Of a stretch of DNA of 59,512 nt, positions 50,579 to 59,512 are shown in pieces (the stretch's first letter is position 1; the number at the start of each line of letters is the position of its first letter). The translations under genes and the position numbers were made by a program. The notes beneath the pieces were generated by a model. The model searched no databases. It was not told where the DNA came from and saw only the letters and a list, made by a program, of their open reading frames with translations. This DNA is from an uncultured Porphyromonas sp. (GTDB lineage Bacteria > Bacteroidota > Bacteroidia > Bacteroidales > Porphyromonadaceae). The DNA lies in assembly GCA_900546675.1 (NCBI GenBank), contig URDQ01000003.1:1-59512 (forward strand). The letters run 5' to 3'.

Positions 50579-50618
50579 ACAAAGATAGTAGTTTTTGCGG
50601 AAATACCACTATCTTTGT
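50579..50618. promoter_or_regulatory. divergent -7 boxes in an 11-bp inverted repeat
   Basis: ACAAAGATAGT (50579-50589) and ACTATCTTTGT (50608-50618) form a perfect inverted repeat with an 18-base spacer. Each half contains TATCTTTG facing outward: one toward the SPOR gene, the other toward element D and ruvA. No matching -33 boxes are seen, so it may be an operator rather than a promoter pair. Confidence 0.4.
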
Positions 50619-50700
50619 GGGTACTTACTAGAGCAGATGCATTGCAAATCAATGATTGCTGGCATATATCGATGCTTTTCGACTTAGGAGAGACCGATTT

Positions 50701-50840
50701 CTACGGAGGAATTTTCAAATCGCCACGTGGAAAAGAAAAATTCTCCACGTAGGCAAGAAAAAATTCTTCGGAGGAATCAAATGATACTTCGGAGGAATGA
50801 AACGATAAGTCCGAGGAATTTTTTATTTCCCACGTGGAGA
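50701..50840 (+). repeat. CACGTGG/TTCGGAGGAA mosaic element, copy D (divergent)
   Basis: CACGTGG-type boxes at 50723-50730 and 50745-50751, then TTCGGAGGAA at 50767-50776 and 50788-50797 (21 bp apart, as in copies B and C), a degenerate third (GTCCGAGGAA), and CACGTGG at 50831-50837. It is shorter than B and C. A separate hairpin GCTACCGAGGAA/TTCCTCTGTAGC follows at 50851-50882. Together they fill the 420-base gap between the divergent SPOR and ruvA genes; no other feature is seen. Confidence 0.75.
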
Positions 50841-50954
50841 TAAAAAAATAGCTACCGAGGAATTTCGAATTTCCTCTGTAGCGGTTTGGCGAGAGATCTT
50901 TGATTACGATGCAATTAGCTCTGGAGTAGACGTTTACTTAGGACGAAGAAGATT

Positions 50955-51563
50955 ATGATTGCATACTTACGTGGCACGATAGATACGCTCTCACCGACCA
51001 ACGCCTATGTGGACTGTGGCGGGGTGGGCTACGATGTCAATATATCGCTCTCTACTTATGATACGCTGCATGGACTGGAGCGTGATGCGCCTGTACGTCT
51101 CTGGATCACGGAGGTGATGCGCCAGGGCGAGGTGTGCGATCTGTACGGCTTCTACACGAGGGAGGAGCAGGCGCTCTTTGCGAAGCTGATCACCGTGTCA
51201 GGTGTGGGGCCCGCTACGGCTCGGGTGATCCTCTCTAGTCTGGCACCGCTGGAGCTGGCGGAGGTGATCGAGAGTGGCGATGATAAGCGGCTCAAGATGG
51301 TCAAGGGCATCGGACTTAAGACGGCACAGCGCATCATCGTGGACCTCAAGGGCAAGCTACCCGAGACGTTGACAGATCGTGACGATGTGACGGCTGGTAT
51401 CGGTTCGCGGGCAGCTCGTGAGGTGGCTGAGGAGGCGATCTCGGCACTTAAGATGCTGGGCTTTGCGGAGACCAATGTGCGTAAGGTGGTGAAGCAGATT
51501 ATGACTGTCAAGCCCGACACGCCTGTCGAGCAGGTGATCAAGCAAGCGTTGGCACAGCTCTGA
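50955..51563 (+). CDS. ruvA: Holliday junction branch migration protein RuvA
   Basis: 202 residues. N-terminal OB-like domain (MIAYLRGTIDTLSPTNAYVD), then tandem helix-hairpin-helix parts (FAKLITVSGVGPATARVILS, RLKMVKGIGLKTAQRIIVDL) that grip the four-way junction, an acidic loop and a C-terminal domain that binds RuvB (EEAISALKMLGFAETNVRKV). Length is normal. A heptad array starts right after its stop; sprA follows 108 bases later on the same strand. Confidence 0.96.
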   Translation: MIAYLRGTIDTLSPTNAYVDCGGVGYDVNISLSTYDTLHGLERDAPVRLWITEVMRQGEVCDLYGFYTREEQALFAKLITVSGVGPATARVILSSLAPLELAEVIESGDDKRLKMVKGIGLKTAQRIIVDLKGKLPETLTDRDDVTAGIGSRAAREVAEEAISALKMLGFAETNVRKVVKQIMTVKPDTPVEQVIKQALAQL

Positions 51564-51564
51564 G

Positions 51565-51598
51565 ATTAGAAGTTAGAGATTGGAGGTTAGACGTTAGG
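51565..51598. repeat. TTAGANN heptad array after ruvA
   Basis: TTAGAAG, TTAGAGA, TTGGAGG, TTAGACG, TTAGG follow the ruvA stop with a 7-bp period. Confidence 0.6.
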
Positions 51599-51671
51599 AG
51601 GCTTGGGTACAACAAAACGGACTCTCGAGCGTTACATAACTGACTCTATATAATATATAGATAGACACTAG

Positions 51672-54600
51672 ATGATCCCTAGGCGCAGGATACTATGTGC
51701 ATGGCTTGCGTTGCTCTGCGCATTGGTGGGTGTGGTGAGGTTGTTCGCTATGCCTCCTCTCTCTGTATCTGCTACGGCGCTTCCTGCGGGACCAGATAGT
51801 CTGCGCTACCCAGTGCAGCCGACAGCGCCTGAGTCGTATGAGTGGCTCGAGCAGGAGTCAGCACTTGATCTGCGCACGCCGAGCGTGGTGACGCACGAGT
51901 TCGTCTTCAATCCCGCTACGGGGCTTTATCTGCTGGTCACCAAGGTGGGGGGCAAGCAGGTGGGTACGCCGATCCCCTACACACTGGAGCAGTATGTCGC
52001 TTATGTGGAGCGCAATGGTGTGCAGAACTACTTTCTAGAGCGTGCAGCGCAAGATGAGAAGGAGCAGCAGGGGAAGGGATTCAACCCGTTTGACTTTGGC
52101 TTCGAGCTGGGGCCTGCGGAGAAGATCTTTGGTCCTGGTGGCGTGCGGGTGCGGACGCAAGGCTCTGCGGAGGTATCGATGGGTGTCAAGAGCAATGCCA
52201 CGGACAATCCCTCCATACCGATTCGCTCACGAAGACACACTTTCTTTGACTTCGATCAGAAGATTCAGGCCAATGTGCAGGCATCGGTGGGTACGAAGCT
52301 TAACTTCAATCTGAACTACAATACGCAGGCTACCTTTGACTTCGACAGTAAGAAGCTCAAGCTGGCCTACGAGGGCGAGGAAGATGACATTATCAAGGTG
52401 CTGGAGGCGGGCAATGTGTCGCTACAGTCCAAGAACTCGCTGATACAGGGCGGTGCGTCGCTCTTCGGTATCCACAGCAAACTGCAGTTTGGCAAGCTCG
52501 ATGTGGACTTCGTCGTGAGCCAGCAGGAGGCGGAGACGAAACGCGTCTCGACAGATCGTGGGGCGCAGACGACACCTTTTGAGTTTTCGGCCAATCAGTA
52601 TGATGAGAATAGACACTTTTACCTAGGACACTACTTCCGAGACCACTACAACAAGGCGATGTCTACGCTGCCCTTTATCTCATCGGGTGTTAAGATCAAC
52701 CGTATCGAGGTGTGGGTGACCAACAAGCGAGGCAACTTTGACGAGGCGCGCAACATTGTCGCCTTTACCGATATGGGTGAGGCGGAGCGTGTGACGGCTC
52801 GTGGTGTCACGACGAATGGATCGACACAGGGACTGCCTGCCAATCAGGCGAACTCGCTCTACAGCTGGCTGCTCGGACAGCCCGCTCTGCGCCAAGTGGA
52901 TCAAGTGAGCCAGATGCTAGAGGGGCAGCTGCGTGGCGGTGTGGACTATGCGAAGATAGAGAGTGCACGCCGTCTGAATGCCAATGAGTACCGCATCAAT
53001 GACCAGCTCGGTACGCTCTCGCTGCAGGTGCGTCTCCAGCCCGATGAGGTGGTGGGCGTCGCCTTTGAGTACACCTATCAAGGCAAGGTCTATCAGGTGG
53101 GAGAGTTTAGTTCGGACCGCTCGGATCGTACGGCTGACAACCTTTTTGTCAAGCTGCTCAAGGGTTCATCGATGACCCCGACGGCTCCTTACTGGCAGTT
53201 TATGATGCGCAATGTCTACAGTCTTGGGAGCAGCCTCTACAATCTCAAGGCGGAGCACTTCAAGCTCGATGTCTTCTACCGCAATGATAGCACTGGCACC
53301 GCTATACCTTATATTAATGAGGGCAAGGTGGCTGGGCAACTCCTCACACGGGTCTTGGGTATGGATCGTCTAGACTCACGTAACGAGCCGCACCCTGATG
53401 GTGTCTTTGACTTTGTCCCTGGCTATACGGTTGATGCGGAGCGAGGGCTCGTTATCTTTACCTCTACGGAGCCTTTCGGTAGTTACTTGGCTGAGCAGAT
53501 AGGCGACCCTGCCATTGCCGAGCGATACGTCTATCGTGAGATCTACGATACGACGATGGTCGCAGCGCAGCAGGTGGCTGAGCGCGATAAGTTTATCCTG
53601 CGAGGTGAGTACCAAGCAGCAAACAGCGGGCAGATCTCACTCGGGGCGATGAATGTGACCCCAGGGTCGGTGCGTGTGACCGCTGGCGGAGCAACGCTGG
53701 TGGAGAATGTGGACTACACGGTCAACTACGCCATGGGTACCGTCACGATCCTCAACGAGGCAATCCTCAACAGTGGTACGCGTGTCGATGTATCTCTGGA
53801 GAATAGGGGCTTTCTCAACCTACAGCGCAAGACGGTGCTGGGACTGGACCTCAACTACCACTTTACGCCAGACCTAACGTTGGGCGGTACCTTTATGTAC
53901 CTTAGTGAGATGCCACTGACTGCCAAGCCTGTCATGGGGCGTGAGTCGATGCAAAACAGCCTTTGGGGACTCAATCTCTCGTGGCGCACCGAGTCTCAGT
54001 GGCTGACGCGTATCCTCGACTACATCCCGCTCCTAGACTTGACCAAGCCGTCGGAGGTCGCACTCAATATGGAGTTTGCTCACCTGATCCCAGGACACTA
54101 CGAGGGGCGCTACACCAAGGGACACAGCTATATAGACGACTTTGAGACTTCTCAGAGCAGCATTGACCTGCTCAATCCCTACGCTTGGATGCTGAGCTCT
54201 ACGCCGTGGCACGACCCAGCAGACGGAGCGGCGGATCTCTTCCCCGAGGCTCGACTGGTCAATGATCTGCGCTACGGCAATCGTCGAGCCTTGCTCAACT
54301 GGTTTTACATAGACCCGATGCTGAATCGTGCTGGCTCTTCGCTGACCCCCTCTTACCTGCGCAACAATCCCGACATGCTCTCCAACCATTACTCGCGAGA
54401 GGTGCGTATGTCGGAGCTATTTCCCTATAGAGATGAGAACTTTGCCCAGCAGTCCTACCTGCAGACGCTCTGCCTCGCTTACTATCCCGATGAGCGTGGT
54501 CCGTATAATGTCAATAGCGATCAGGTCGGTAGCGATGGTAAGCTGATGAACCCCACCGAGAACTGGGGCGGTATGATGCGCAAGATAGACCAGAGCGACT

Positions 54601-57600
54601 TTGAGGCGGCCAATATCGAGTATATCGAGTTCTGGATGATGGACCCCTTCATCTATCCCGAGACGGCACCGACGAGTGGCAAGCTCCTCTTCAATCTGGG
54701 TGAGGTATCGGAGGAGGTGCTGAAGGATGAGAAGAAGTTCTTTGAGAATGGTATGCCGCTCAACGATGACCCCTCGGCAACCATCGAGACAGTCTGGGGA
54801 CGCGTGCCTATTCGTCAGACGGCTGGCTACTCTTTTGACAATGCCGCTGGGGCGCGTAGCAAGCAAGATGTAGGCTTTAATGGACTAAGCTCTGAGCAGG
54901 AGAAGACTTTCCCCGCTTATGCTGACTACCTCTCCGCAATCAGGGGCAAGGTGTCGGGCGAAGTACTCGAGCAGTGGCAGGGCGATCCGATGAGTCCGCT
55001 GAATGATCCAGCGGGTGATAGCTTCCGTCACTATCGTGACGAGCGGTATGACCAGCTACAAGCTCCTATCCTAGAGCGATACAAGTACTACAACGGGGTC
55101 GAGGGCAATAGTGCTGAGGCGACCAATGAGACTGGCTCCTACAGCGTAGCGAGCCGTGTCGTACCTGATGTGGAGGACATCAACCAGGACAACACGCTCA
55201 ACGAGCAGGAGAGTTACTTCGAGTATGAGCTTGCTCTCTCGCCGGCAGAGATGCAGGTGGGACACAACTATATCGTTGACGAGCGGTCAGTCAATGTGAA
55301 GCTGGCCAACGGCAAGCAAGAGACGGTCAAGTGGTATCAGTTTAAGATCCCCGTACGAGAGCCGACCCGTAGGGTAGGGGGCATAGCCGACCTCAAGAGT
55401 ATCCGCTTCATGCGCCTCTACCTGACGCAGTGGGACAAGCCTGTCGTGCTGCGCTTCGGTACCTTCAAGATGGTGCGTGGTGAGTGGCGACAGTATGACC
55501 GCCCGCTACACGCTCCCTCCGTCACGCCTATATCTAATGGTACGATGGAGGTTAATACGGTCAATATCGAGGAGAACGGTGACCGCAAGCCGATCAACTA
55601 TATCCTCCCGCCAGGCGTCTCTCGTAGTGTCAGCCCCAGTCAGGCGCAAGCCATTCGTCAGAACGAGCAGGCGCTCAGCCTACGCATCAAGCGACTAGCT
55701 CCAGGCGATGCACGAGCTGTCTACAAGAATACGGGACTAGACCTACGTCGCTACAAGCGCATCGAGCTGTTTGTCCATGCCGAGGAGCTGCCCGAGGAGG
55801 GGACGCCTACGGGCAATGGCGAGATGACCGCTTTCCTCCGCTTAGGCTCTGACTACACAAACAACTATTACGAGTACAGCGTTCCCCTAGAGCTGACCCC
55901 CTTCGGTACTTACAGTGACAATGCTAAGGATAGAGAGATGGTTTGGCCAAAGGATAACAAGGTGGACTTCCGCTTTGACCTCCTCACGGGACTCAAAATG
56001 AAGCGCAACGCTGCGCAAGCTAATGGCGAGACCGATCTCTACACGCCTTACTCGGTGCCCGATGCTGAGCGTCCACGCAATACGATCACCGTGATGGGCA
56101 ACCCCTCGCTGAGCAATGTCAAGACCATAATGATCGGTGTGCGAAACAGCGCTGGCCAGATCAAGAGTGCCGAGATCTGGGTCAATGAGCTACGCCTGAG
56201 CGAGTACCAAGAGCAGGGGGGCTGGGCGACCAATGCTGACCTGCAGGTACAGCTGAGTGACTTAGGCTCGTTTAACGCTCGAGGCTCTTACCGCACGGCG
56301 GGCTTTGGCGCACTCGATCAGTCACTCGCGCAGAGACAGCTAGAGGATACCGGCTTCCTCAACCTCTCGACGCAGGTGGAGCTGGGTAAGTTCTTCCCCG
56401 AGAAGGCGAAGGTACGCATACCGCTCTACTACAGCTACCAAAACGAAGTGATCCGTCCGCAGTATAACCCACTAGACCAAGACCTCCTCCTCACGGAGGC
56501 ACTCGACAATGCCGCCAACGAGTCGGTACGTGACTCCATCAAGACGATGACGCTGACACGGACACAGGCTCATGCGCTGTCGCTCTCCAACGTGGGGGTC
56601 AACATACAGAGCAAGACTCCGATGCCGTACGACCCAGCCAACTTTACGTTCGGCTACTCAAGGTCTTGGGATGAGAAGAACAGCCCCGAAATTGTCTACG
56701 ACCGCAATCGCACGTGGCAAGCTACGGCGCAGTATCAGTACACGCCTGTAGTGGCTCCGTGGAAGCCTTTTGCCAAGCTAAAACAAGGCAAAGGCTCCTC
56801 CGAGGCGATCCGCACGGTCACCTCGACGCTGAGAGCTTACCAGATCAACTACCTCCCCTCACGACTTGCTTTCAACAGCTCCATACTGCGCAACTACAGC
56901 GAGCATCAGGTGCGCAACCTGATGCCTGGCGGCGCTGCTATGGCTGACTGGTCACTGCCTGCTACCTTCGTGCAGAACTTCATCTGGCAGCGTGCTGCAA
57001 ACATTGTCTGGAACCCCACGACCAATCTCAAGCTCTCCTTTAACTCTGGTACCAACGCTCGCATCGTAGAGCCTCACGTACAGGTCAATCGTGAGCTAGC
57101 TCCCGACGACTACACGCTATGGCGCGACTCTGTCTGGCAGAGCATACGTAGCTGGGGACTCCCGATGCAGTACAACCAGACTGCAAACGCTACCTACACG
57201 CTTCCGCTCGCACTCATTCCCTTTATGGACTTCGTCTCGGCCACAGCCACCTATATGGCCTCGTACAATTGGGACCGAGGAGCCTTGACCCAGCAGGGTG
57301 CCTCCATGGGCAATGTGGTACGCAACCAGATGAAGCTCGATGGACGAGTCAACATCCTCTTCCAGACACTCTACCGTAAGTTCGACTGGTACAAAGATTA
57401 CGAGAAGCGACAGAACAAGAGCAACAATCGTGACAACCGCTCCGCCTCTCGCCGAGATGCTCGTGTCAGTCGTCCCGATCAGGAGCCTGCGGACAAAGCT
57501 CCTGAAGCCTCACAGCGCAAGAAGCCTGCGCCACTGCGCTTTACTAAAGAGGTGGTCCTACGTCCTGACACGACGATTACCATCAACCACCAGCTCGGCA

Positions 57601-59225
57601 GTGCTAAACCTGAGGTGACCGCCAAGGATTCGCTCGGACACAACTACCCCGTCAAGTACGCCGTGGTCAATCCCAACAGCATCACCGTCACTGGCACTGA
57701 CTCCGTCACGATACGGCTCAATGTCTACGCTGCCGACAAAGCTCGTGAGATGCGTATGGAGCGCGTCTATCCATACATTGATGCGGGTATCTCCTTGCTG
57801 ACCTTCCTGCGAGACATCTCGCTCACCTACACCCGCACTTCGTCGCTGCACTTGCCTGGCTTCCTCCCCGACATCAAGGCTGCGGGCGGCCAGGGTTACC
57901 CGATGCAGGGCGTCATGGCTCCTGGCCTTGCCTTTGCTTTTGGCTTTATTGACAATGACTTCGTCCGTGAGGCGGCACAGCGTGGTTGGCTCCTCAAGCA
58001 GGCGGAAAACATCAACCCCGCCATGTACTCCCTCGCGGAAGACGCCACGGCACGTCTCAACCTCGAGCCACTCAAAGATCTCAAAGTGACGCTCACCTGG
58101 GACTACCACACCAATAGAGCGGTGCAGACGCAGTATATGTTTGAGGGTGCTCCCGAGACTTACAGCGGTACTTTTACTGCTGGAACCATCGGTCTCAAGG
58201 GCTTCTTCGCCAGTGCTAATGCTGGCGATGGCTACAAGACGAGTACCTTCGACAACCTCCTCAGCTACCAGCAGGAGATGGTACAGCGACTGACCAACCA
58301 ATATAGTGCTATCGCCGGAGCTGATGCGCCCGAGGTGCGCCCCAACAGTCCCGATGTACTGATTCCTGCCTTCATCGCTGCTTATACGGCTCGTGGTCTA
58401 GACGGAGCGACGCCTTTCCACTCGATCTGGCGCACCCTCCCCAACTGGAGCATTACCTACACGGGGCTAACTAAGATTCCCGTCTTAGCAGATCTCTTCC
58501 GCAACTTCTCCCTCTCCCACACCTATCGCAATAGTTATAGTGTGGCAAACTACAACTCCTTCATCTCCTGGCAACCGATCGCGCAGGAGCAACGCATGGG
58601 CTACATAGAGATGCCCGCTGATGATGCTACTGGTGGTGCCAATGGTATGCGTCGTGTCGCCTCTTCTCCCTACGACATCACGCAGGTCTCCATCCGTGAG
58701 TCCTTTGCACCGCTCATTGGGGTCGAGATAACTTTGCAAAATGGACTTGGCTTCAACACGCGCTGGAACAAGTCGAGAGACCTGATGCTCAACCTCACCT
58801 CCTTCCAGGTCATCGAAAACAGTCGCAACGAGATCTCCGTCGGGATCAACTACAAGGTCGATGACTTCAGCAAGCTCATCGGCATCAAGCGCCGAGCACC
58901 TCAGCGCACGGGAGCACAGGCGCAGGGAGGTAATAAGGAGAACCCGCTCTTTGCTTCGGGCGGTGCTATGACCCTGCGCTGCGAGTACTCGTACAATCAC
59001 TCCTCGATGCTCATTCGCAAGATACAGGAGGCCTTCACGCAGGCGACCAATGGCAACGTGGCGCACGTCATCAAGCTCAGTGCCGACTACGCTCTCAGCC
59101 GTATGCTCACCATACGAGGTTACTTCGACTGGAATATGAACCACCCGCTCGTGAGCACCGCCTCCTTCCCCGTAAACAACACCTCCTTCGGCGTCGCCCT
59201 CCGCATCAGCCTCACCCAGCAGTAA
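51672..59225 (+). CDS. sprA: type IX secretion translocon SprA (Sov)
   Basis: A 2517-residue outer-membrane protein, close to the roughly 2500 residues of P. gingivalis Sov. It starts with a signal peptide (MIPRRRILCAWLALLCALVG, then VVRLFAMPP). Characteristic SprA segments follow: NPATGLYLLVTKVGGKQVG, then repeated aromatic beta-strand blocks, e.g. KLNFNLNYNTQATFDFDSKK near residue 210, and a final strand ending SFGVALRISLTQQ. SprA forms the very large barrel through which T9SS cargo leaves the cell. A polar linker (about 1915-1960, KNRDNRSASRRDARVSRPDQ...KAPEASQRKKPAP) interrupts the barrel strands. It is the largest gene here and is complete. PorE is encoded at 13848-15845. Confidence 0.95.
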   Translation: MIPRRRILCAWLALLCALVGVVRLFAMPPLSVSATALPAGPDSLRYPVQPTAPESYEWLEQESALDLRTPSVVTHEFVFNPATGLYLLVTKVGGKQVGTPIPYTLEQYVAYVERNGVQNYFLERAAQDEKEQQGKGFNPFDFGFELGPAEKIFGPGGVRVRTQGSAEVSMGVKSNATDNPSIPIRSRRHTFFDFDQKIQANVQASVGTKLNFNLNYNTQATFDFDSKKLKLAYEGEEDDIIKVLEAGNVSLQSKNSLIQGGASLFGIHSKLQFGKLDVDFVVSQQEAETKRVSTDRGAQTTPFEFSANQYDENRHFYLGHYFRDHYNKAMSTLPFISSGVKINRIEVWVTNKRGNFDEARNIVAFTDMGEAERVTARGVTTNGSTQGLPANQANSLYSWLLGQPALRQVDQVSQMLEGQLRGGVDYAKIESARRLNANEYRINDQLGTLSLQVRLQPDEVVGVAFEYTYQGKVYQVGEFSSDRSDRTADNLFVKLLKGSSMTPTAPYWQFMMRNVYSLGSSLYNLKAEHFKLDVFYRNDSTGTAIPYINEGKVAGQLLTRVLGMDRLDSRNEPHPDGVFDFVPGYTVDAERGLVIFTSTEPFGSYLAEQIGDPAIAERYVYREIYDTTMVAAQQVAERDKFILRGEYQAANSGQISLGAMNVTPGSVRVTAGGATLVENVDYTVNYAMGTVTILNEAILNSGTRVDVSLENRGFLNLQRKTVLGLDLNYHFTPDLTLGGTFMYLSEMPLTAKPVMGRESMQNSLWGLNLSWRTESQWLTRILDYIPLLDLTKPSEVALNMEFAHLIPGHYEGRYTKGHSYIDDFETSQSSIDLLNPYAWMLSSTPWHDPADGAADLFPEARLVNDLRYGNRRALLNWFYIDPMLNRAGSSLTPSYLRNNPDMLSNHYSREVRMSELFPYRDENFAQQSYLQTLCLAYYPDERGPYNVNSDQVGSDGKLMNPTENWGGMMRKIDQSDFEAANIEYIEFWMMDPFIYPETAPTSGKLLFNLGEVSEEVLKDEKKFFENGMPLNDDPSATIETVWGRVPIRQTAGYSFDNAAGARSKQDVGFNGLSSEQEKTFPAYADYLSAIRGKVSGEVLEQWQGDPMSPLNDPAGDSFRHYRDERYDQLQAPILERYKYYNGVEGNSAEATNETGSYSVASRVVPDVEDINQDNTLNEQESYFEYELALSPAEMQVGHNYIVDERSVNVKLANGKQETVKWYQFKIPVREPTRRVGGIADLKSIRFMRLYLTQWDKPVVLRFGTFKMVRGEWRQYDRPLHAPSVTPISNGTMEVNTVNIEENGDRKPINYILPPGVSRSVSPSQAQAIRQNEQALSLRIKRLAPGDARAVYKNTGLDLRRYKRIELFVHAEELPEEGTPTGNGEMTAFLRLGSDYTNNYYEYSVPLELTPFGTYSDNAKDREMVWPKDNKVDFRFDLLTGLKMKRNAAQANGETDLYTPYSVPDAERPRNTITVMGNPSLSNVKTIMIGVRNSAGQIKSAEIWVNELRLSEYQEQGGWATNADLQVQLSDLGSFNARGSYRTAGFGALDQSLAQRQLEDTGFLNLSTQVELGKFFPEKAKVRIPLYYSYQNEVIRPQYNPLDQDLLLTEALDNAANESVRDSIKTMTLTRTQAHALSLSNVGVNIQSKTPMPYDPANFTFGYSRSWDEKNSPEIVYDRNRTWQATAQYQYTPVVAPWKPFAKLKQGKGSSEAIRTVTSTLRAYQINYLPSRLAFNSSILRNYSEHQVRNLMPGGAAMADWSLPATFVQNFIWQRAANIVWNPTTNLKLSFNSGTNARIVEPHVQVNRELAPDDYTLWRDSVWQSIRSWGLPMQYNQTANATYTLPLALIPFMDFVSATATYMASYNWDRGALTQQGASMGNVVRNQMKLDGRVNILFQTLYRKFDWYKDYEKRQNKSNNRDNRSASRRDARVSRPDQEPADKAPEASQRKKPAPLRFTKEVVLRPDTTITINHQLGSAKPEVTAKDSLGHNYPVKYAVVNPNSITVTGTDSVTIRLNVYAADKAREMRMERVYPYIDAGISLLTFLRDISLTYTRTSSLHLPGFLPDIKAAGGQGYPMQGVMAPGLAFAFGFIDNDFVREAAQRGWLLKQAENINPAMYSLAEDATARLNLEPLKDLKVTLTWDYHTNRAVQTQYMFEGAPETYSGTFTAGTIGLKGFFASANAGDGYKTSTFDNLLSYQQEMVQRLTNQYSAIAGADAPEVRPNSPDVLIPAFIAAYTARGLDGATPFHSIWRTLPNWSITYTGLTKIPVLADLFRNFSLSHTYRNSYSVANYNSFISWQPIAQEQRMGYIEMPADDATGGANGMRRVASSPYDITQVSIRESFAPLIGVEITLQNGLGFNTRWNKSRDLMLNLTSFQVIENSRNEISVGINYKVDDFSKLIGIKRRAPQRTGAQAQGGNKENPLFASGGAMTLRCEYSYNHSSMLIRKIQEAFTQATNGNVAHVIKLSADYALSRMLTIRGYFDWNMNHPLVSTASFPVNNTSFGVALRISLTQQ

Positions 59226-59251
59226 CGCCCAGCTCGAGACGAATAATGATA

Positions 59252-59385
59252 TGTAGGGGACGCACGATCTGTGACGATACCCTGTAGGGACGCACGATCT
59301 GTGCGTCCGTTGCATCAAAAGTTACAGCATCGTTGTCTTAACGGGGACGGACACCATCCGACTAGACACTATCCGTGCGTCCGTA
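59252..59385. repeat. MITE-like palindromic element, copy 3 (inverted, damaged)
   Basis: A degenerate half-arm at 59252-59274 is followed by GTAGGGACGCACGATCTGTG (from 59283) CGTCCGT. The next part, TGCATCAAAAGTTACAGCAT and TAACGGGGACGGAC (about 59311-59354), matches the reverse complement of the loop of copy 2 at 25522-25557. The far arm is broken by an insertion (ACCATCCGACTAGACACTAT) before CCGTGCGTCCGTA. The remaining bases to the window end hold nothing I can identify. Confidence 0.7.
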
Positions 59386-59512
59386 CTGGCGAATTGCTTA
59401 TGGCTGACGCATTATAAATGAAAAACTGATTTTGGTGTTGAGGGGAGAATGAAGGACCTAAAAAGGGGACTCAATATAGTCGCAAAAACTCTTCATTTTT
59501 CTCTTCAAAAAG

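Noticed and set aside
57558..58301. 247-codon minus-strand frame inside sprA
   Set aside because: Antisense shadow of a GC-rich gene with clear protein-level conservation on the plus strand.
58485..59318. 277-codon minus-strand frame over the sprA 3' end
   Set aside because: Antisense to conserved SprA sequence and starts within a repeat copy; peptide has no recognisable domain.

Overview
The window looks like a chromosomal segment of a Porphyromonas-type Bacteroidota, closer to P. asaccharolytica/uenonis than to P. gingivalis (inference). The evidence is two type IX secretion genes (sprA/sov, porE), an ExbB-ExbD-ExbD plus TonB set, class III fructose bisphosphatase, meso-diaminopimelate dehydrogenase, many lipoproteins ending their signal in S/A-C, and promoters matching the Bacteroidota -33/-7 pattern (TTTG-N19-TAnnTTTG).

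Layout, left to right. 1-827: a cut secreted-protein gene and a lipoprotein (minus strand). 841-5789: fbp, a PIN-nuclease/XRE-ImmA pair with its own inverted-repeat operator, and repeat-rich intergenic DNA. 5790-9163: small lipoproteins (two are tandem paralogues), a YiiX-like cysteine hydrolase and aspA. 16892 down to 9302: a tight eight-gene minus-strand operon queD-queE-porE-rfbC-rfbB-FAH-like-rpe-comEC, headed by the best promoter in the window. 17040-22932: a small membrane protein, a patatin/barrel protein, and pabA divergent from pabB-pabC. 23139-30655: rpmH, an Ig-like lipoprotein, thyA, and the operon pdxH-tsaB-etfB-etfA-acyl-CoA dehydrogenase. 31371-41711: plus-strand fur-like gene, purA-folC, MFS transporter, tonB, polyprenyl synthase, tatD, tRNA-Ser(GGA) and exbB-x-exbD-exbD. 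41798-42431: an ORF-less group II intron just after the exb terminator. 49964 down to 42487: murB, an MBL-LipB fusion, a YpfJ-like peptidase, ddh, lgt, a flavodiiron protein and nagB. 50052-59225: a SPOR lipoprotein, ruvA and the giant sprA.

The genes are mostly core metabolism and envelope biogenesis: surface export (SprA, PorE), sugar-nucleotide synthesis (RfbBC), lipoprotein maturation (Lgt), peptidoglycan precursors (MurB, Ddh), TonB energisation, folate/dTMP synthesis (PabABC, FolC, ThyA) and flavin-linked electron transfer (Etf/ACD, FprA).

The less ordinary content lies between the genes. Four copies of a mosaic 140-165 bp element are built of CACGTGG boxes around TTCGGAGGAA boxes spaced exactly 21 bp. 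A 120-bp palindromic MITE-like family has three good copies and several remnants. Degenerate 7-bp TTAGAGR tandem arrays recur, and there is the RT-less group II intron. I found no CRISPR array, phage, insertion sequence or rRNA gene.
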